Assembly: GCF_000327385.1 (NCBI RefSeq)
Contig: NW_008710725.1
Coordinates: forward strand, 418,683 to 482,682
Direction: 5' to 3'
Length of the DNA stretch: 64,000 bases
DNA from: Lottia gigantea
Taxonomy: Eukaryota > Mollusca > Gastropoda > Lottiidae
A model generated the notes under the pieces. The model saw only the letters and a program-made list of their open reading frames with translations, ran no database searches and was not told the origin of the DNA. Positions 22,806-35,810 of this stretch are shown piece by piece. The first letter of the stretch is position 1, and each line of letters begins with the position of its first letter. The position numbers and the translations under genes were made by a program.

Positions 22806-22824
22806 CGACTGAGTTATCCAACCT

Positions 22825-23110
22825 ATATGAATCATAAAACTAATACCAAATGTATTTTAATACAATTTCACAAGTGACCATTTAGCCTCCCACTAATAAT
22901 CTTTCGAAAGAATAAAAATACGTTTCGTTTTTGTATAGACTATAGACTAGAAATCTTATAATTTGGGGTACAAATTGCATCATTCTTTAATAAACCTCTT
23001 ATAAAACATTTATACAACACTTGCCAGTTGCTTCAATATTCTAGACTTCAGGCCCGGTTATTACCAACTCTAAAAATATCAATTGTACAGTGCATGCCAA
23101 GTATATCGTC
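22825..23110 (+). repeat. Dispersed ~280-bp repeat, copy 1
   Basis: It shares with 33215-33485 the ordered blocks CATTTAGC...CCACT, GTTTCGTTTTTGTATAGACT, ACAAATTGCAT, CCTCTTATAA...TTATACAA and TTCAGGCCCGGTTA (copy 2: TTCAGGTCCGGTTA). There is no coding potential or terminal repeat I can define. Confidence 0.7.
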
Positions 23111-23634
23111 ATACATATATAGTCTACTGTTCAAATTCTGTCATTCTTGTCCATCATTACAAACCAAGGCCTGCACAATGATAACACACACCACACTGCG
23201 CATCGGTTTATTGCTCCAAACAAACGACTAAGCCAAACGTTTATCAGAGCTGGAAGACCGAGACTACACATAAATTGATTGACATTATGAGATTATCAAG
23301 TTTATAAAATAAAAAAAAACTCTGAACGTCTTTTTTTCTCGTGATAAGTTGACAATAATGGTAGTTCTCGCGATTCCGAAGCCAAGCGGGTCAGATTGCT
23401 AATTAACTCATACCGCGACTTTAAACGATAAAATTACATCCACGGAAAAATACTCGTTCACTTTTTTTAATTCAATAGCGAACATTTAAGTGGATAATTT
23501 GTTATCAAGTATTTTTTAATGTTTGGGAAACCAATCCACACAATATACTTCCAATTCAATTTTCTATAATTAGACAAATAAATAAGCGAATCGCATAACG
23601 AAACCCTAAATCCAAACAATATACTGGCGAAACA

Positions 23635-23725
23635 TGGGTAGCAGCTAATGAAATTTTCACATGAAGAAGTATATCAATCATAACTGAGCAAGTATTTCAT
23701 AAATAAAAGTGGTGTACAAAAGTAC
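23635..23725 (-). repeat. Dispersed repeat with CATGTGAAAA core, inverted copy
   Basis: The minus strand reads ATACTTGCTCAGTTATGATT, GATATACTTCTTCATGTGAA, AATTTCATTAGCTGC, matching 15000-15110 and 38215-38320. Confidence 0.65.
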
Positions 23726-24784
23726 GCAAGAGAGAAGCAAGGTGCTGCTAAAGTCTGAAAAATTTCGGTTGCTACATTGAAATCTTCAACGATAGGCTGA
23801 GACGTCAAGTCCGCTAAGGAAAACCAATGAAGTATTATTAAACTCCATTTCAGTACATTTAAATGCCGTCTACGTAGTTTAAATTAAATTATGAAATCTC
23901 ACACGTCTTCGTTTGTCCGCTTTTAAGAGCAATAATAGATGTAAAGCTCCATTTCATTTCATTTAAACAATGTCAATGGAAGTCAGAGCTATAAATCCGT
24001 CGCCAATGAATTGCTGCTGGGGCTCAGATTTTGCACAAATTTGAAGAATTAAAGACCAGAGAACTCATTCTGACAATTTTGAGCTAACAAAACGTATCAA
24101 AATCTACAGTCTGGGGCTGGTCTGAATTTTTTGAATGCTTAGACGCACAATGATAGGATGTAAACCTCCGTTATATTCCATTTAAACGTTGTCTACGGTG
24201 TTTTAAGCTATAAAATCCCACTCGTCTGACTTTCGTTGAATGCTTATTTGTGGTGGTCTAATGGGGACAATAAAATAGATATAAAACTATAACTAAAGAA
24301 CAAATGATCTAAAAAAGGTATTAATTCAAATTTTTTTTATTTCCATTTATTTTTCTATTCTTTGATTTTGAAAATATTTGCCTTTGATGAAGTATTGAAT
24401 TTGTCCATGAAATCAAAGGCCAAGCTTTTTTATCAATTAATCACCTTATTTCATTTTTTTGTTCTTTGGCTCTGACGTATCTTTCCCATATTAAACTTTT
24501 TTCAAGGCAGTTTTCTCTTTTAGACTCGTATAATGAGAATAAAATTTCTTGCTTGCTTGATTAATGATGGAATTGAAATGATCAATAAAAGACACTAATT
24601 CAAGCACCTTATCTGTTCCGCTGTATTCAGTGTCCTCAGAAGACTTCGCCAGATTGACTGAATTACGTTATTTCATAATCTGCCATATCAATGTCTATAC
24701 CCTCAATTTAAGGATCTATAGTTATTTCGCAATTCTATTAATCTAACCTTTTAATGCATGTCCAAACAGGGGCATGGTAGAGTG

Positions 24785-25645
24785 TAAAACTCCATTTCAT
24801 TTCATTAGTCTGATAAAGAGCAAAAGGGTAGCGCACAACAATTCATTTCATTAGCCCAATAAGATACAGAACAGTAGGATATAAAACTATATTTCATTAC
24901 ATTAGCCCAATAAGATACAGAACAGTAGGATACAAAACTCTGTTTCATTACATTAGCCCAATAAGATACAGAACAGTAGGATATAAAACTACATTTCATT
25001 TCATTAGTCCAATAAGGTACAAAACAGTAGGATATAAAACTCTATTTCATTGCATTAGCCCAATAAGGTACAGAACAGTAGGATATAAAACTATATTTCA
25101 TTTCATTAGTCCAATAAGATACAGAACAGTAGGATATAAAACTCTATTTCATTTCATTTGCCCAATAAGGTACATAACAGTAGGATATAAAACTCTATTT
25201 CATTAGTCCAATAAGATACAGAACAGTAAGATATAAAACTCTATTTCATTAGTCCAATAAGGTACAGAACAGTAGAATATAAAACTCTATTTCATTTCAT
25301 TAGTCCAATAAGATACAGAACAGAAGGATATAAAACTCCATTTTATTACATTAGCCCAATAAGATACAGGACAGTAGGATATAAAAACCCCATTTTATTT
25401 CATTAGTCCAATAAGATACAGAACAGAAGGATATAAAACTGCATTTTATTACATTAGCCCAATAAGAGACAGAACAGTAGAATATAAAACTCTATTTCAT
25501 TTCATTAGTCCAATAAGATACAGAACAGATGGATATAAAACTCCATTTTATTACATTAGCCCAATAAGATACAGCACAGTAGGATATAAAACTATATTTC
25601 ATTTCATTAGCCCAAGAAGGAGGAGAGCGCTAGTGCACAAAACTC
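24785..25645 (+). repeat. 51-bp SINE-tail minisatellite, about 16 copies
   Basis: AAACTCTATTTCATTTCATT, AGTCCAATAAGATACAGAAC, AGTAGGATATA repeats with AGTCC/AGCCC spacing of 51 bp (25006 to 25057). Two sub-variants alternate (AGTCC and AGCCC), suggesting a two-unit amplification step. The last unit degrades at ~25615. Confidence 0.9.
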
Positions 25646-28114
25646 CATTTTATTTCATCTATATTATATTATATAATTCTTAGACGATGACCTATCTTAA
25701 TGTCATTTTTTATTTATAAGACGGCACTTTGCATGTAAAATCGATTAAGGAACGATTCAATAAAAAACTGAAATTGTGAAGCAGCGGAGATCCATCATTT
25801 CAATATAACTGTATAGGTTTTTATGTAATAAAGATGATATGACTTGTAGAAGAAACGGACAAGACCATCGATCAAGGAATGTTTTTATCCGGTTTAATCT
25901 GTAGTTGAAGATATTAAATAGAGATTTATATTCTAACACCTGTAGCGTATCGATTTCAAATTTAAAAATTATCTTTTGGTTTTGAAATTGGAATGAAGTA
26001 AAAAGAGAGATTTACGTTATACGTTTCTACGCCTGTTTGATCTAATGTCTTTGTTCTTCCGGATTTAATAATGGAATGAACTGGAGTTATAAGACTTACT
26101 TTTCTGCACGTGTTTGGATTTTTGAGGACGATAAACACTTTTTAGTGATCAGCGAGGGAAATTTTGTCAGAACATTGTGGCATTGTCTAGTTTATTTGAG
26201 GACGAATAGCAACATCATACAGTGTGCAATGACGCTCCTAAATACCTACTTGACGTGGTATTCTAAACCAAGAGTTCAGCAAGAACTGTGCTTGTATTCC
26301 AGATTATTCGTTTGTCGACTTGGCTAATTGAAGCGATATCCATACGACGAGTGAAAGGTCACAGGTCATTCTCCGAGATTGACTTGACCAATCTAATTCA
26401 ATTAAATATGTGTTTGTATTCTGTACGATAGCCTGACCTTTCCGGCTACCGTACACATTGCCTAATGATGATGATAAAGGAACGACTGTGTGCTGACTAA
26501 TGGCCTCGTTTCAGAGATCAATGACCCACCATCAAGCAACTGTCAAATTCACTTCGTAGTTCAAACCTAGTGGCATCACTTCTATTGTATTCGTATTGGC
26601 ATCATTTTAGGTGTATACGCTTGATTTGCCTTTATTTCAAATATTGGCTGCCATACCACCGGTCTTAATGCCTTACGTTATATATATGTATGAAATATGT
26701 GTTCAGTGTGGCTTGCGGTATTACACCAGCGGTTGTTTATCCGGAACATTGGTCGACAGCAAAAATCTTATTAGTTCTAGTACATTTGTTGGATTTTATT
26801 CGATGCTAGCTTACGCCAAGCACTGTATAAAATTGAAAATGCCATCATCGCTTACTCTTTTGCAGTTCCCAACTCTGGGTTGGGGTATCTTTAACCTGAC
26901 TGATACCCTCTAACGATTCTAACTTTGGATGGGTCATTACCACTCATCAGCACATGGTGTATTTCGTTCCATGCTTCGGACAATTGGCCTATCGGTTATT
27001 TTGGCTAATGTTCTTGACCGGAGTGAGTGTCAGTTCAGAACGGGTGTTGATTAATGATCTTCCATTACGGCTCATTCTGTACTAATGATGTTCTGTCATC
27101 ATAACACATGCCTAAATGACCTTCACGATGGCTCGAAACTTACTGATACTGACGCTTATCTGATCTAGGGTTTTTCTTAAAGCTATCATGCTTTCACGAA
27201 AAGTTAAATTAATTATCTGATCGTATTTTCCTCTTTCACGTTTAAAACACTTGAACAGTCCATATAAGGAAAAGAAAGAACATAAAAAAGTGAAACACGG
27301 TATAAATTTGCAATGACCTGAATGTGTTGAAGAAAAGATGGTGGTTGTAGCACCAGATGTCACTTTACCACACTAACAGAGCCTCTCGCATCTTTCAAAT
27401 CCGACAATTTTCTTGGTATTTACATGCTGTCACAAACAAGCCTCTTGGATCACTGCACAATTTAATCTTTTAAGTAAACTATGTTTTTCTTACCTCAGAA
27501 ATCACAAGGGTAAACAGCGGCACTGAAATTAATCTTCCTACATAATCGCTAAAAAGTACTTGCTAGTGTACACGGTGCAAAAAAAAATTAGACTAGCGTT
27601 GATCGTCTTGATGGTCTGCTCCTTATATAGATGGTGAAGGGCGACACAAAGCAGTGTACAGTGGGGCAACGTTGCCAGGACAGTGACGTAAGCCTACACT
27701 TTTGAAGAGGGGCAACATGAAGCACACAGTGTGCAAAACGTTTTCCTGAACAGTGACGTACGTCTTGCTTATTTGGCTTTCGAATTAGAGATCTTTGTTC
27801 AAGGGATCAAATGGCGTTTCTAAGAAGTTGGCTGGGGTGGGGGGATGTCATCTTTTCTCCACGAAAAGAGAGAAACGTCACTGGTTGGATCTTTTACACA
27901 GCCTGTAGATAGTGCCACAGTTGATTGTCCCTTCCGAAAAACTAAACGCTTCTTCCGTGTTAGCAAAGTATATCGCTATCTCGTTTTCTTTGATATTTTA
28001 CAAATAACAAAAATAATTCCCGTAAGAACATGTAATCTTGTGTATCCATGTGTATATACTAACACAACAAAACGCATTTCAGATCATTTCAAAGGCTTAA
28101 TCGATGAATAAAAC

Positions 28115-28208
28115 ATACGGATCGTTCTGTTATTTTTTTGTTATATCAATAGATCTGCGTGATGTTTACAATTAAGGAAGTATAGAGATTAAATGATGTA
28201 CGCTCCGT

Positions 28209-28239
<31 letters not shown>

Positions 28240-28390
28240 CATTATAAATAGACATGCGTGTTGTTAGTCTTTTTTTTTTGCATTATCAATTAATCTTCGT
28301 GTTGTTTACTATTAATATGAACGTTCTGTTATTTTTTGTAATATCGACAGAACTGCGTGTTCTTTACAAATAAGGAAACGCATTCATGAA
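28115..28390 (+). repeat. Diverged short repeat with an embedded (AT)n run at 28208-28238
   Basis: Three units share GTTCTGTTATTTTTTTG, ATATCAATAGATCTGCGTG and TTTACAATTAAGGAA. The dinucleotide run of about 31 bp separates the first two. Confidence 0.65.
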
Positions 28391-28869
28391 TGGTGTAAAA
28401 AAAACAGTAGTAGAGATTCTTTGATTCGGGCACGACGTGGCAGTTTCGATTAAAATTGAACGAGGGTCGTTAAAGCTCAGCTTTCTATTGAGTCCAAATT
28501 GTCTTTTATGTCACGAGTTCAAAGCATCTGGTATTGGTGCATTATAACGAGCTGTTCTACGACATCTCCCTGGCTTGATTAGACAACTTTGTAGCACATT
28601 GTTTGATCTTGGAGATTTTCCCGGATTTTTTCTTAAGATTACCATTTATCTTGTCTTCATTTGCACAAAAACGTTTCCACTTTTATGAACCGATTATAGA
28701 GCCACGTGACAACTTGATCACAAGGAAAAAACGGGGGTACACCATCACAATGTAGAGGATTGCCTCAAAAAATCAAGTGGATTCAAACACATAAACATAA
28801 CCTTTGCTGCGAGTTGTGGGACCCACTTGAGCGCCACGTGCACAACGTTGGTACGGTGTTACGTTGATA

Positions 28870-29345
28870 TAAAGGTTTGTGAACATAGCTAATAATGTTT
28901 ATTTGGTATTTAGGTTTGTGAACTCTGCATCCCTTTCAGAGAGTCCACATTGCTAATAATGTTTATTTGGTATTTAGGTTTGTGAACTCTGCATCCCTTT
29001 CAGAGAGTTCACATTGCTAATAATGTTTATTTGGTATTTAGGTTTGTGAACTCTGCATCCCTTTCAGAGAGTTCATATTGCTAATAATGTTTATTTGGTA
29101 TTTAGGTTTGTGAACTCTGCATCCCTTTCAGAGAGTCCACATTGCTAATAATGTTTATTTGGTATTTTGGTTTGTGAACTCTGCATCCCTTTCAGGGAGT
29201 TCATATTGCTAATAATGTTTATTTGGTATTTAGGTTTGTGAACTCTGCATCCCTTTCAGAGAGTCCACATTGCTAATAATGTTTATTTGGTATTTTGGTT
29301 TGTGAACTCTGCATCCCTTTCAGAGAGTTCACATTGCTAATTATC
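28870..29345 (+). repeat. 64-bp tandem repeat, about 7 copies
   Basis: The unit is GTTTGTGAACTCTGCATCCC, TTTCAGAGAGTTCACATTGC, TAATAATGTTTATTTGGTAT, TTAG. GTTTGTG starts at 28914, 28978 and 29042 (64-bp steps). Each monomer can fold as GAACTCT/AGAGTTC. Copies are highly similar (recent). Diverged relatives lie at 1950-1990, 5060-5155 and 52650-53000. Confidence 0.92.
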
Positions 29346-29624
29346 CTTAAAAGAGTATTTTTTTCATTAATATCCACATATCAATGTATCGCTAATCTAC
29401 TTAATGTTAATATTTTTTAATTCTCTAACATTGATAGACATTGTGATATTGAGATTAATTTCCGTTTTTAGATTCCATATCTTATTTATCTGTTTGTCTT
29501 ATCTATATACATCAAGTTCTCCTAAATCTAAAATTATCTTAGTCTGGTTTACACGAGGATTGTTATCTCCGGCTCATTAACTTATTGGTTTTAAATAATG
29601 ATCAGTTTGGATAAACTGTTAAAT

Positions 29625-29990
29625 ATAGATGCTTCAGTGCATTACAGTGGTCACGATAATTATCATTAATTCAAATACAACTCATCAAGAGTTGCTGCCC
29701 TTTTCTTTGCAAATAAACAGCTTATAATCTAGCTCCTTCAGTGTCTTACACTGATAAGAATTACCATTAATTCAAATGTAATTCATCAAGAGTTGTTGCC
29801 CCTGTCTTTGCAAATGAACAGCTTCTTATCTAAATTGAACAGTACATTTCAGTTGTCATAATAAATATCATTATTTAAAATCCTACTCGAGAGTTGTTGC
29901 CCCTGTCTTTGCAAATGAACAGCTTCTAATCTAAATTCTACAGTACATTTCAGTGGTCAAAATAGTTATTTAAAATTTTAAAGTTGTTGC
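29625..29990 (+). repeat. ~115-bp tandem repeat, 3-4 diverged copies
   Basis: GAGTTGTTGCCCCTGTCTTT, GCAAATGAACAGCTTCTAAT and a TACATTTCAGTGGTCA block recur in order. Confidence 0.8.
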
Positions 29991-30119
29991 CCTTGTTCTT
30001 GTTCTCTATTATTTACTAGCTCTTGTATTTTACTTTGGATTTGACTTTAAGCAATAAAGAGAAAAAGTCGTAGATAATCGTCATCGAAACAATATCTAGT
30101 GTTATTTAATATATACTAT

Positions 30120-30345
30120 CCAAAAACAAATACTGAAGTAAACGTACTCGTCGTTTAGAAGCGAGCTACAACAATAGTAGACACACGTACTCTCCGATCA
30201 GGAGTGAGCACGACATTCGTCAATATCAATTAATTCCATATTCCCAAAACAATAATATTAGACACACACTTAAACGTACTCGCCGATCAGGAGTGAGCAA
30301 GACATATATCAATAGTAATTAGATATATATTCCCAGTATAATAAT
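30120..30345 (+). repeat. Two copies of a ~105-bp repeat
   Basis: GTACTCTCCGATCAGGAGTG and GTACTCGCCGATCAGGAGTG are each followed by AGCAAGACAT-like and CAATAATATTAGACACAC-like blocks. Confidence 0.6.
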
Positions 30346-30789
30346 ATACTATTCCTATTAACTAATAACGATTAGTTTATCTATTTATTAATCAAATAGG
30401 AAACCTCTATAGATAATCTAATTACTGTCATTTTATTGAGGAATAATATCATATATAAAAACTAATCCTTTTAACAGCCACTAGCGTATTCAGTCAAATA
30501 TGAAATTAAGCTTGTCGTTTTATGTTCAATAAAACGCAGAGATCTGTGTATAAATGCCTCAACATCGTAGAATTACTCCATATTATGTATTAGATTACAA
30601 ATCATAAAGATAAGTTGAATTTAAAGAAAGCGTTAATGTAATTAAGTGTAATAAAAATCTAATTATGTGTAATAAAATGTAATTAAGTGAAATTCAAAAC
30701 GACAACAGAGATATATTTTAGAATATTGCAGTTGTCGTCACCGGTTCTCATTCAAGTTGACAATGAAATCAAAAGAATAATATACCTAT

Positions 30790-31265
30790 ATACTGACGTT
30801 AATGGAATGAAATCACCAGGGAAATGCACTAATAATGTAATAAATTTTAATAAAATTAAATCTAAAAAGGACAATATACATGAATGATACGATATATATA
30901 TTGTAATTAAAAGCATTCGTTGTATACACTGACGTTAATGAAATGAAATCGAAAGAAGAATGTAATAATAATGTAATAATAATGTAATAAATTTTAATCA
31001 AATTAAATTCTAAAAGGACAATATACATGAAAGACACGAAGATATATTCTAGAACGGTGTAATTAGAAGCATTCGTTGTATTCACTGACGTTAATGAAAT
31101 GAAATCGAAAGAAGAATGTAATAATAATGTAATAATAATGTAATAAATTTTAATCAAATTAAATTCTAAAAGGACAATATACATGAAAGACACGAAGATA
31201 TATTCTAGAACGGTGTAATTAGAAGCATTCGTTGTATACACTGACGTTAATGAAATGAAATCGAA
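30790..31265 (+). repeat. 156-bp tandem repeat, about 3 copies
   Basis: CATTCGTTGTA begins at 30914, 31070 and 31226, exactly 156 bp apart. Copies 2 and 3 are almost identical and the first is more diverged. The period is 52 codons, which yields a 142-residue minus-strand open frame without a plausible protein. Confidence 0.9.
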
Positions 31266-33214
31266 AGAAGAATGTAATAAAATCTAATAAAATGTAACAA
31301 CATAAGATACTGTAGATATATTATAGGACGGTGTAATAAAGAAATTGACGCTAATACAAGTTCTCAGAGATATCCCCAGAAAAATGTTTTAATAACATAA
31401 TAAATATTTTATTATTGTAAGATACGATAGATATATTTTAGTATGGTGTAATTAAATGTATTATATGTAGAGCCTGTCGCTAATGCAAGATATCAATGAA
31501 ATCGGAGGCAAAATGTAAAATAATTACTCCACCAATGGAGCATTAGTTCCACGTGTATGGTCGTCAATTTCTCTTGCCACTAGGGGATAATTAGATAGAC
31601 GTTTTCATTAGCCAAATCTTCGCCGATATTATACGACCACAGCTTCTAATATTAGTAAACGTAATAAACAATCTTCCCTTGATACAAATTCGGACCAAAT
31701 CATCGAAACATTGCCAGGATATAAATGGGTTGGAGGTAAATGAGAGAGTGTGAACGATCCGTCACGAGAGAAGACTTGACAGTGTTGCTAATGTTATCTG
31801 CTTGTTTCAGAATAAAAATGGCACCTGTTTCAAAATGGGTTTTAGCATTTTCTAACGGGAGGTCATTAGTTTAATTAATTCCATAATAAAATACAAAAAG
31901 TAGGATGTAAAACTCCATTTTATTTTTTTTCAGTATGAATATGTCACATGTCACAAAAGGTGTTTTAAAACTGTTTCCAACTTAGTTTCATTTCATAAAG
32001 TGGCTTATACTTTAAATTAATTAGTTAGGAAACGTGCTGATTTTACTCTTTTGGAATTTGTCCTTAAAGATGGGTTCCCTTATTTTCTTTTATCAAAATG
32101 AAAATTCTAATACTTATACTAATAGAAAGTACGTGTACTAATGACCAGTTTGTCTCACATGTTCATAAGTAATTCACAATTGACTAAATTAGAAGAGAGA
32201 TACCAGCAAAATTCCAATGAGTGACCAATTAAGAAATGTCAAAAAGTCTTTTTTTGTTTATCCACACTGTACATACGTGGACATTTATGATTGGTTAAAA
32301 CTCTGTGCAATAAGAACATAATGAAAGAATTAAGAATACAAGATAATTCATTACAAACACCAATTAATCAAAAAGTTCGCTTAATTGACACTTTAAAATA
32401 AGGAAATCCATCTTTAAGCTAATTCAAAAAACTGAATGTGAGCAGTTATGGATTTCGCTAGTTTTGTAGGGTAGGGTATTTGTCAACACGTCATCAGTTT
32501 GGAGAAAGCATACAGCTTAGTCTGGATATTTTCCCCATAGGTCATATAATACTACTCTGTATAGTATAGTATAAAATTCAATATATTTGTCGCATTTCTA
32601 CATGCAATGCTCGTACCAAATAACCTTCTTCCTGACAGATCGAGATTAACAGTATTATATTCCATCTTCATTGCTAATAATTTCTATATTTCCTGCTATT
32701 GACCTTGATGGGAATCTAAGAAAACAGGAAATTAGCTCTGTTACTGTGTTTTCCTTTACTTCTCTATTGATTTAGAGTTGAAACAGGATCTCATCTTCAT
32801 TCAGTCAAACATGCGACTGAGATACAAATCCAAGAACAAACACGCTAATCTCCACCGTTCTCACTTTTTCAATTACAGTAACTGTTATAGTATTCATTAC
32901 CTTTTTCGTTGCCTTAGGGATTTGAATTCCCAAATATCACATTTCATTTCATGTCGTCTATATAGCCTTAAGGGGATAATAGATCCCAAAATAACAGCAA
33001 CTAGAGTAAACTTGACAAAATGCATAGCGTATTTAGGGACATTTTGCCAGAACAGCGACATTAATCTCCCATGTTCTTCGTTTTAAGGACACCTGAACGA
33101 CTTAAAATCATGTCCACTACATACAGAACTATCCAAATATGAAGCTAAACATAATCACAAAGTGAAACCAAAAGTTCCGAATGAGTGAACATGCCCTACG
33201 TAGTTAACAATACA

Positions 33215-33485
33215 CAGTATTCATGAAACATTGGTTCAATTTGGCAAATCATTTAGCATTCCACTGGTAAACGTAAAAAAGAAAGAATGTGTGTTTCGTT
33301 TTTGTATAGACTCCAGTGATAGAAAACTTTGAATTATGGAAACAAATTGCATTATCTCTGATAAGGCCTCTTATAATACACTTATACAATAGTAGCTGAA
33401 TGATACACTGTATTAGATTTCAGGTCCGGTTACTATCAATCTTAGAACATTGCTAAGTATACCATACTATACCATATATCAACAT
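33215..33485 (+). repeat. Dispersed ~280-bp repeat, copy 2
   Basis: Partner of 22825-23110, with the same order of blocks and ~75-80% similarity by eye in the best parts. Confidence 0.7.
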
Positions 33486-33784
33486 AATTATTATAAAAAC
33501 ACAGATTTATGGAACAAATGCTTAAGTTTAATGCAACCCTCCCCCCTTTTCTCCCGTCGAATGTAATGATCAAAAGTTGCATATAACACTTAATCTAAGA
33601 AGTTTTGTTCCAAGAAGATGTGTCAACTATATATCGAACTCACAATTATCAAATGTCATTTAAATAATGTATACTAACATAGGGAGCTAGTGCAGAATCC
33701 AGCTGCTCTGTAACTTAAAATTCTATCACTCAGGTCAAGTATTATCAAAAAACTATTGAAATAAAATATGGAGGACGCATCTCT

Positions 33785-33995
33785 TTTTACAGGGCCTACA
33801 GTTCAATTTTTATTATAAGTTATGTAATTTTTTTTTTACCGAAATTCAGCAAAGTAAGGCCTGAAAGAACGCATCATTGATGTGTACTACAGTCCAATTC
33901 ACGTTATATGTAATTTTTCTTACCAAACACCATTAAATTAAGGCCCGAAGGAACGCTTTTTATGTGCATTATAGTCCAATTTTCATTATATATTG
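33785..33995 (+). repeat. ~90-bp tandem repeat, 2-3 diverged copies
   Basis: CAGTTCAATTTTTATTATAA, TTACCGAAATTCAGCAAAGT and AAGGCCTGAAAGAACGC recur at ~33890 and 33970 with changes. Confidence 0.65.
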
Positions 33996-34384
33996 CGTCA
34001 TTTATCATTTAGGACAATGATATTATCCTGTTTTACGCTTACAAACACACAAAGCTGTACTTAATTCAATGCTGTATACTTGCTTTAAATTGTTTTCCTT
34101 TTTATTTCTTTTTGACGATTCCGCTGATACACCGTAAGACTGTAAATGACTCAATCGAGGAGCTGATTGTTTTATCCGAAACGATTCAATTATTTTTTTA
34201 CACTGAGAAAATAGCATCCATAAAACCTGTTATTGTTCATGATCTAACTTAATGTTCGTTTGTGAATTACATAAGAACACAATCATGTTATATCACATCA
34301 AAGCTGTAATTCTTTCACAAATGGATTATTTTTTTTTCTGATGAATTCTATTACAAATAAAATGAAACTAATGGTGTTTTTCTC

Positions 34385-34565
34385 CTGATAGTGCTAGTGA
34401 AGACAACCACAATGTGTCCTAAATTCTGCCGGGTCTGCGGCATTAGCCTACTCTTTAATATTTTTCCAATTGTCGAGGGAACTTTTTAACGTGCAAAGCC
34501 TATAGTGCGCGAGTCTTGGTTTATTGTCCCATCTGAATGTATAGACACCTTTTCTGGTGGTTTCT
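34385..34565 (-). repeat. SINE core fragment, minus strand
   Basis: The minus strand reads CAGATGGGACAATAAACCAA, GCACGTTAAAAAGTTCCCTC, GACAATTGG, AAAGAGTAGGCTAATGCCGC, the same core order as in the SINEs at 2208 and 21375. Confidence 0.7.
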
Positions 34566-35369
34566 TAAACAGCCTTGATAACTTACGTGACTTAAAGAGA
34601 TATCATGGTGTAGTGACAATTTAAGCTCAATTTCTACTTTCCACATTCTCGGAGCATGTATGTTAGCCTTTTAATCGAAAAAACAAACAAAAAACAGAAA
34701 CCTAAGTTTGTTAACATCTTTGCTTGGTTTTACGTAGATGATGGTCATTGAAACGATTCTTCCTTTCTTTACATCAATGTTAACGTCACAAGCCTTAAAT
34801 AAGGTGAGAAGGAAATGACGTCTGTAAATTTGCCATTTAGATCAGAATCCTTTGACCTTCTTGTCTTTAAGCCTTCGGAGCATAAAAACCACAGAGTCCA
34901 AAGAATAGGCAAGAACCGAAAACAAATTAAAGTCTGCCACATCACAATGACATATTGGCTTAATAAATACTGCCTGGTTGACTTTACTAATCGAATTTAC
35001 TGTTTCATTAGGCATGATGAGCTGTGATGGACTGGTCACTCGCTGGTCAGCTAGTGGTCAGGCGGTGTTGACCCATGTTACAATATTATTATCTCTTACG
35101 CACAAACAAGGTCATTAATTGTATTCGGCTGAACGACGTTTGTCAATTACGTTTTATGTCTTCAAGGTCATCGTCAGCTCGTGTGTTCGCTAATCTGAGT
35201 CTTGAACTAGTAAAATATAATGTTGGTTTTTTATTTCAATCGAGATATAAACCAGGTTTGTTGAAATGAAATTATCTAACTAGATACAAAAGCGCCATAT
35301 GCTGATATTCGCACATCGTGCATGAACTTCCCAAAGAAGTTCTAAAGCCATCTTGGTTTCTGCAGTGTA

Positions 35370-35810
35370 GTCTAAAGCAAGCCTGTGCAACCTAAGGCCC
35401 GCGGGCCAACTGCGGCTCGGCTCGGCGTTATGTAAAATTTGAGGGAAACGAGGCCCACGAGCAAATGCTTCGTTTGCTCTGGTCACTGTCAGTGTGGCCC
35501 GCAGATTGTCGCTGTCCATTCTGATATCGAAACCCGTTATATTTGCGCTGTTATATCAAAGTGTGACGTCAAAGTGAATCTAACCAATCAAATCGTTAAC
35601 CAGGTCGAGTGAAACAGTGATTTTATGTCAAATATGTCTGTTATTTGGAATGCACAAATATGTTATTGAATAAATGGCTTGAAAAAAAAATGCATTTCTC
35701 TCATTGTTAATTCCATGATTTATTGATGGTTGGTTACGTGGCCCACGGCCTACTCGCATCCCCCAAATGTGGCCCGCCGTTGTAGAAAGGTTGCACAGGC
35801 CTGTCTAAAG
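35370..35810 (+). mobile_element. Non-autonomous hAT-type element with 8-bp target duplication
   Basis: The element spans ~35378-35802 (425 bp). The terminal inverted repeats are CAAGCCTGTGCAACC on the left and GGTTGCACAGGCCTG on the right (14 of 15 match), continued by subterminal GGCCCGCGGGCC and GTGGCCCGCC. Both sides are flanked by GTCTAAAG (35370-35377 and 35803-35810), an 8-bp duplication typical of hAT elements. The GTGGCCCGC-rich ends are of the hAT-Charlie style. No transposase frame is present, so it is a MITE mobilised in trans. It lies 267 bp upstream of receptor exon 2, in intron 1. Confidence 0.85.

Noticed and set aside
35280-35519. Minus-strand 79-residue frame
   Set aside because: It overlaps the left end and GC-rich subterminal part of the hAT-type element and extends out of it; it has no domain and no plausible ATG context.
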